This document shows, in pieces, positions 59,929 through 64,000 of a DNA stretch of 64,000 nt. The stretch is taken from the NCBI RefSeq assembly GCF_001457695.1, contig NZ_LN831025.1, forward strand, positions 682,001 through 746,000, written 5' to 3'. Numbering within the stretch: the stretch's first letter is position 1; every line of letters starts with the position of its first letter. The position numbers were made by a program, and so were the translations under genes. This DNA comes from Campylobacter jejuni (lineage in GTDB: Bacteria; Campylobacterota; Campylobacteria; Campylobacterales; Campylobacteraceae). The notes under the pieces were generated by a model. It was not told where the DNA came from, did not search any database, and saw nothing but the letters and a program-made list of their open reading frames with translations.

Positions 59929-61380
59929 ATGAAGAGTTTAGTATTTAAAAATTTTATTATCAATGCTTTAGGAATTTTATTTTCAAGAATTTTAGGGCTT
60001 GCTAGAGATGTTTTAATAGCACTTTTTTTAGGAGCAGGGCTTTATAGTGATATTTTTTTTGTGGCTTTAAAAATGCCTGCTTTTTTTAGAAGAATTTTTG
60101 CAGAAGGAGCTTTTGGACAAAGTTTTTTGCCTAATTTTGTAAAAGCGAAAAAAAAAGGAGCTTTTTGCGTTAGTGTAATGATGCAATTTAGCCTTATAGT
60201 TTTTTTATTTTGTCTTTTGGTAAGTTTTTTCTCCTCTTTTTTTACTAAGCTTTTTGCTTTTGGGTTTAACGCAGATACTATAGCTTTAGCAGCTCCTTTG
60301 GTGGCGATTAATTTTTGGTATTTGTTTTTTATTTTTTTAGTTACTTTTTTAGGAGCTATTTTAAATTATAGACAAAAATTTTTCATTACCTCTTTTTCTG
60401 CGGCATTATTTAACTTAAGTATTGTTATAGCTGCCTTTTTTGTGGATAAAAATGCACCGCAAAATACACTTTATTATTTTTCTTATGCAACGGTTTTAAG
60501 TGGGGTAGCACAGCTTATTTTACATTTGCTTGTTTTAAAAAACAATCCTGTAATCCGTGCTATGGCTTTAAGTATAAAATTTAAAAAAGCTAAGGCGAAA
60601 TTACAAGGTTTTTATGGCAATTTTTTTCATGGAGTTTTAGGTTCTTCTGCGACTCAATTTAGCTCATTGCTTGATACAACCATAGCTAGTTTTTTAATGA
60701 GCGGGAGTATTTCTTATCTTTATTATGCAAATCGTGTCTTCCAACTCCCCCTTGCGCTTTTTGCTATCGCTTTAACTCAAGTTTCTTTTCCAAAAATTTT
60801 AAAACATTTAAAAAGTGATCAAGAAAATTTAGCCTTAAAATTTATGCAAAGAGCATTAGCGCTTTTAAGCATTTTGCTTATTGCTTCTAGTATTGTAGGT
60901 TCTGTATTTGCTTTGGAAATTTCAAAGCTTTTATTTGAAAGAGGAAATTTCACTCACGAAGATAGTGTGATTACGGCTTATGTTTTGATTGCTTATCTTA
61001 TAGGGCTTTTACCTTTTGGTTTGCAAAAGCTTTTTTCTTTGTGGCTTTATGCAAAATTTAAACAAAAAACAGCAGCTTGGATCGCGGTAAAATCTTTAAT
61101 TATCAGTGCTTTATGTTCTATGGCTTTTATATTTTTGATTAAAGATGAAAGTTTAAAGGTTATTGCAGTAGCACTTTCAAGCTCTATTAGTGCTTTTTAT
61201 TTGCTTGGAGCTAATATCAAAGAATTTGGTTTTAAGAAATTTTTTGCTTTAATATCTATTAAAATTTGCTTATTGGTTATAGTTGCTTTGATTATTTTTA
61301 CAATCTTACTTATTTTGGTTAAACCTTATATTTTAAGTTTTTTTATAGGAATTTTTACAAGTTTTAAAGGAGTTTTTTAA
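59929..61380 (+). CDS. murJ: Lipid II flippase MurJ
   Basis: A 483-residue inner-membrane protein of the MATE/MVF fold that moves lipid II across the membrane. About 14 hydrophobic segments are visible. Conserved stretches are GLARDVLIALFLGAGLYSDIFFVALKMP (22-49) with FRRIFAEGAFGQSFLPNF near 53, and SSLLDTTIASFL near 245. The start ATG lacks an obvious ribosome site. cysS starts at its last base. Confidence 0.93.
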   Translation: MKSLVFKNFIINALGILFSRILGLARDVLIALFLGAGLYSDIFFVALKMPAFFRRIFAEGAFGQSFLPNFVKAKKKGAFCVSVMMQFSLIVFLFCLLVSFFSSFFTKLFAFGFNADTIALAAPLVAINFWYLFFIFLVTFLGAILNYRQKFFITSFSAALFNLSIVIAAFFVDKNAPQNTLYYFSYATVLSGVAQLILHLLVLKNNPVIRAMALSIKFKKAKAKLQGFYGNFFHGVLGSSATQFSSLLDTTIASFLMSGSISYLYYANRVFQLPLALFAIALTQVSFPKILKHLKSDQENLALKFMQRALALLSILLIASSIVGSVFALEISKLLFERGNFTHEDSVITAYVLIAYLIGLLPFGLQKLFSLWLYAKFKQKTAAWIAVKSLIISALCSMAFIFLIKDESLKVIAVALSSSISAFYLLGANIKEFGFKKFFALISIKICLLVIVALIIFTILLILVKPYILSFFIGIFTSFKGVF

Positions 61381-62768
61381 TGAGATTATTAGACAGTGTA
61401 ACAAAAGAGAAAATAAAACTTGATAAAAAAGATATTAGTATTTATTTATGCGGGCCTACGGTTTATGATGATGCACATTTAGGACATGCAAGAAGTAGTG
61501 TTTGTTTTGATCTTTTGCATAGGGTTTTACTTGCTCAGGGCAATAGGGTAAAATTTGCTAGAAATTATACAGATATTGATGATAAGATTTTGAAAAAAAT
61601 GGCTCAAAGTGGTCAAACTTTAGAGGAAATTACGGAATTTTATATCAAAAGTTATGAAGAGGATATGAGGGTTTTAAATGTATTAGATCCTGATTTTAAA
61701 CCTCGTGCAACGCATTATATAACAGCTATGCTTGATTTGATTAAAAAGCTTGCTAAGGATGGGTTTGTTTATACTCTAGAAGATGGAATTTATTTTGATA
61801 CAAGTAAAGATGAAAAATATTTAAGCTTATCAAATCGCAATTTAGAAGAAAATATCTCTCGTCTAAGTAATGAAGTGCAAAAAAGAAATGAAAGTGATTT
61901 TGTGCTTTGGAAATTTGATGAAAATTTTTACGAAAGTGAATTTGGCAAAGGGCGTCCAGGTTGGCATACTGAATGTGTTGCTATGATTGATTCTATTTTT
62001 GAAAATACTCTTGATATACATGCTGGAGGGATAGATTTGCTTTTTCCTCATCATGAAAATGAAGCTACGCAATGTCGTTGTGGATGTAAGAGAAAATTAG
62101 CAAATATTTGGCTTCACAATGGTTTTGTAAAAATCGATGGTGAAAAAATGAGTAAAAGTTTAAATAATAGTTTTTTCATAAAAGATGCTTTAAAAGAATT
62201 TATGGGCGAGGCTTTAAGATTTTATCTTTTGAGTTCTCATTATAGATCTCATTTTAATTATTCTTTATCGGATTTAGAAAATGCTAAAAAACGTTTAGAT
62301 AAATTTTATCGCCTTAAAAAAAGATTGGATTTAGGTGAAATTTCTGATTTTGATGTTTTAAATGATATTGAAATAAAAAGCGAAATTGCTAAGCAAATTT
62401 TAGAGATTTTAAATGATGATTTAAATATTTCTAAAGCCTTAGCTCTTTTGGATGATTTTATCAGTAGTGCAAATTTAGAGTTGGATAAAGAAAGCAAAAA
62501 TAAAATTTTAAAACAAAATATCAAAGAAGCTTTAAGTGAGCTAGCTAAAATTTTTGGCTTTGGTTTTATGGATACAACTTTATATTTTCAATGGGGTGTA
62601 AGCAAAGAAGAACGAGAAGAGATTGAAAAGTTAATTTTAGAAAGAACTGAGGCTAAGAAAAACAAAGATTTTAACACAGCTGATGCAATAAGAGAGCAAT
62701 TAAATAGTAAAAAAATCACTCTTTTAGATACTCCAAATGGAACAATTTGGGAGAAAATAAATGCATAA
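61380..62768 (+). CDS. cysS: Cysteinyl-tRNA synthetase
   Basis: A 462-residue class I synthetase. CGPTVYDDAHLGHARSSVCFD (24-44) carries the HIGH motif and the first zinc ligand; FGKGRPGWHTECVAM near 191 and DLLFPHHENEATQCRCG near 222 supply others. KMSKS is in DGEKMSKSLNNSFF near 258. It overlaps murJ by one base and msbA by 8 bases, forming one operon. Confidence 0.97.
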   Translation: MRLLDSVTKEKIKLDKKDISIYLCGPTVYDDAHLGHARSSVCFDLLHRVLLAQGNRVKFARNYTDIDDKILKKMAQSGQTLEEITEFYIKSYEEDMRVLNVLDPDFKPRATHYITAMLDLIKKLAKDGFVYTLEDGIYFDTSKDEKYLSLSNRNLEENISRLSNEVQKRNESDFVLWKFDENFYESEFGKGRPGWHTECVAMIDSIFENTLDIHAGGIDLLFPHHENEATQCRCGCKRKLANIWLHNGFVKIDGEKMSKSLNNSFFIKDALKEFMGEALRFYLLSSHYRSHFNYSLSDLENAKKRLDKFYRLKKRLDLGEISDFDVLNDIEIKSEIAKQILEILNDDLNISKALALLDDFISSANLELDKESKNKILKQNIKEALSELAKIFGFGFMDTTLYFQWGVSKEEREEIEKLILERTEAKKNKDFNTADAIREQLNSKKITLLDTPNGTIWEKINA

Positions 62769-64000
62769 TGAGATGAATTTAAAAGAGGTTTTAATACGCT
62801 TTAAGCCCTTTTATAAAAGATATTGGAAACAATTTGCTATAGCTATTTTTGGTATGATTTTAGCAAGCGGAGGAACTGCTGGAAGTTTTTATGCTTTAGA
62901 ACCTATTTTAAATTATATTTTCGTTGAAAAAAATGAAGCTTTACTTTATACAGTGCCTTTTTTGCTAGTATTGATGTATTTTTTTAAAAATCTTGGAACT
63001 TATTTACAAAGTTTTTATGTTTCCTTTATAGGAACAGATATGTTAAGAGTATTGCGTGCTAGGGTTTTGAAAAATATTTTACGCTTGGATATGGATTTTT
63101 TTAAACGCTATAGAAGTGGAGAGCTTGTAAGTCGTTGTACTAATGATATTAATACACTTCAAAGTATAGTATCAAACATTATTCCTGATTTTTTTAGAGA
63201 GCTTTTAACTGCTATAGGACTGCTTGCGGTAGTCTTGTATCAAAGTCCTACTTTGGCTTTTTTTGCTTTAGTGATTTTGCCTTTAGCTATTTTTCCTTTG
63301 GTATGGTTTGCTAAAAAACTTAAAAAATATGCAAGAAATATACAAGAAACAAATTCGGATTTACTTTCTTATTTGGGTGAAATTTTTTCAAATATTGAAT
63401 TGATCAAAGCTAATGATAATGAAAAAAAAGAAAGTGATAAATTTGCTAAGCATAATGATACTTTATGTAAATTAAACCTAAAATCCGCACGTATTGATGC
63501 ACTTACAAGTCCTTTAATGGATATGATGGGTTCTGTTGGGGTTGCTGTGGTGATTATTGTAGGGGGTAGAGAGGTTATCAATGGTTCTATGAGTGTGGGA
63601 AGTTTTATCAGTTTTGTTTCGGCACTTTTTGCGATATATACTCCTTTAAAGCGTCTTTCGTCTTTATATGGAAAACTTCAAGGTGCTGTTGCGGCAAGTG
63701 AAAGAACTTTTTATTTATTGGATTTAGAACCTCAAATTAAAGGTGGAAGCAAAGAATTAAAAAACATTGAAAAAATTAGCTTTGAAAATGTTGAATTTGC
63801 TTATGAAAACCCGCATAAAAGTGTTTTAAAAGGCGTAAATTTTGATTTTGTTAAAGGGCAAATGCTTGCTCTTGTAGGGACAAGTGGGGGTGGTAAATCT
63901 TCTATTATTAATCTTTTGATGTATTTTTATGAAAAGCAAAAAGGTAAAATTTTACTTAATCAAGAAGATATTAGCACTTTTACCATAGAAAGCTTACATG
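62761..64000 (+). CDS. msbA: Lipid A export ABC transporter MsbA, 5' part
   Basis: The first 413 codons; the gene continues past the window. The start ATG overlaps the cysS end by 8 bases. The membrane domain of a type IV ABC exporter (about 1-300) shows GTAGSFYALEPILNYIF, FFKRYRSGELVSRCTND near 119 and VASERTFYLLD-like helix ends near 315. The ATP-binding domain begins with ISFENVEFAYENPHKSVLKG, then Walker A GTSGGGKSS near 377. In C. jejuni this gene is annotated as msbA, exporting lipid A-core across the inner membrane. Confidence 0.92.
   Translation, partial: MHNEMNLKEVLIRFKPFYKRYWKQFAIAIFGMILASGGTAGSFYALEPILNYIFVEKNEALLYTVPFLLVLMYFFKNLGTYLQSFYVSFIGTDMLRVLRARVLKNILRLDMDFFKRYRSGELVSRCTNDINTLQSIVSNIIPDFFRELLTAIGLLAVVLYQSPTLAFFALVILPLAIFPLVWFAKKLKKYARNIQETNSDLLSYLGEIFSNIELIKANDNEKKESDKFAKHNDTLCKLNLKSARIDALTSPLMDMMGSVGVAVVIIVGGREVINGSMSVGSFISFVSALFAIYTPLKRLSSLYGKLQGAVAASERTFYLLDLEPQIKGGSKELKNIEKISFENVEFAYENPHKSVLKGVNFDFVKGQMLALVGTSGGGKSSIINLLMYFYEKQKGKILLNQEDISTFTIESLH

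Overview
The window looks like a Campylobacter chromosome segment, most likely C. jejuni or its close relative C. coli. The evidence is very low G+C, a 16S-tRNA-Ala-tRNA-Ile-23S-5S operon of Campylobacter type, and a run of genes (hrcA-grpE-dnaK, the flgA-to-cysE block, metNI, valS, peb2, tpx, napAGHBLD, cca, purU, flgS, murF, ddl, ruvA, murJ, cysS, msbA) in the order I recall for C. jejuni. Species cannot be fixed by reading alone.

Layout. 1-1043: 3' end of a two-partner-secretion transporter (TpsB/ShlB type), followed by a 10-C tract. 1044-7126: rRNA operon with long inverted repeats flanking 16S and 23S that should form processing stems. 7373-8554: an unnamed protein with two textbook EF-hand loops. 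8685-12238: heat-shock operon hrcA-grpE-(small gene)-dnaK, with a strong promoter and a CIRCE-like operator. 12371-19428: type I restriction-modification operon hsdM-hsdS-accessory gene-hsdR, apparently an insertion next to dnaK. 19455-20897: a metallo-beta-lactamase-fold gene broken by a one-base slip in a T tract, then a cupin. 20920-28260, minus strand: aspB, then a tightly overlapping operon flgA-ubiX-coaD-tmk-hisS-speA-cysE. 28344-36491, minus strand: three tandem MetQ-like binding proteins, the MetI/MetN permease and ATPase, valS and an Asn-rich membrane-anchored protein. 36620-40057: UvrD/Rep-type helicase, PEB2, thiol peroxidase. 40304-46569: periplasmic nitrate reductase operon napAGHBLD plus a small membrane protein. 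46651-53906: two small unknown proteins, cca, purU, a NifS-like aminotransferase (opposite strand), an unknown protein, the flagellar kinase flgS and a gene behind a sigma-54 promoter. 53965-59825, minus strand: murF, an alpha/beta hydrolase, an orphan Phd-like antitoxin, ddl, ruvA and fapA. 59929-64000: murJ, cysS and a truncated msbA.

Themes. MetN, MetI and the three binding proteins form a methionine-type uptake system. Just upstream of the binding-protein genes lies a six-codon frame with three Met codons, followed by mutually exclusive hairpins. This looks like a methionine-sensing attenuator and is the most interesting unexplained signal here. ddl, murF and murJ act in consecutive steps of peptidoglycan precursor synthesis and export; this MurF carries an unusual membrane N-terminus. 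The type I locus carries an unrecognised membrane/coiled-coil gene between hsdS and hsdR that may be an extra defence component. No CRISPR array, insertion sequence, prophage or integron was seen.
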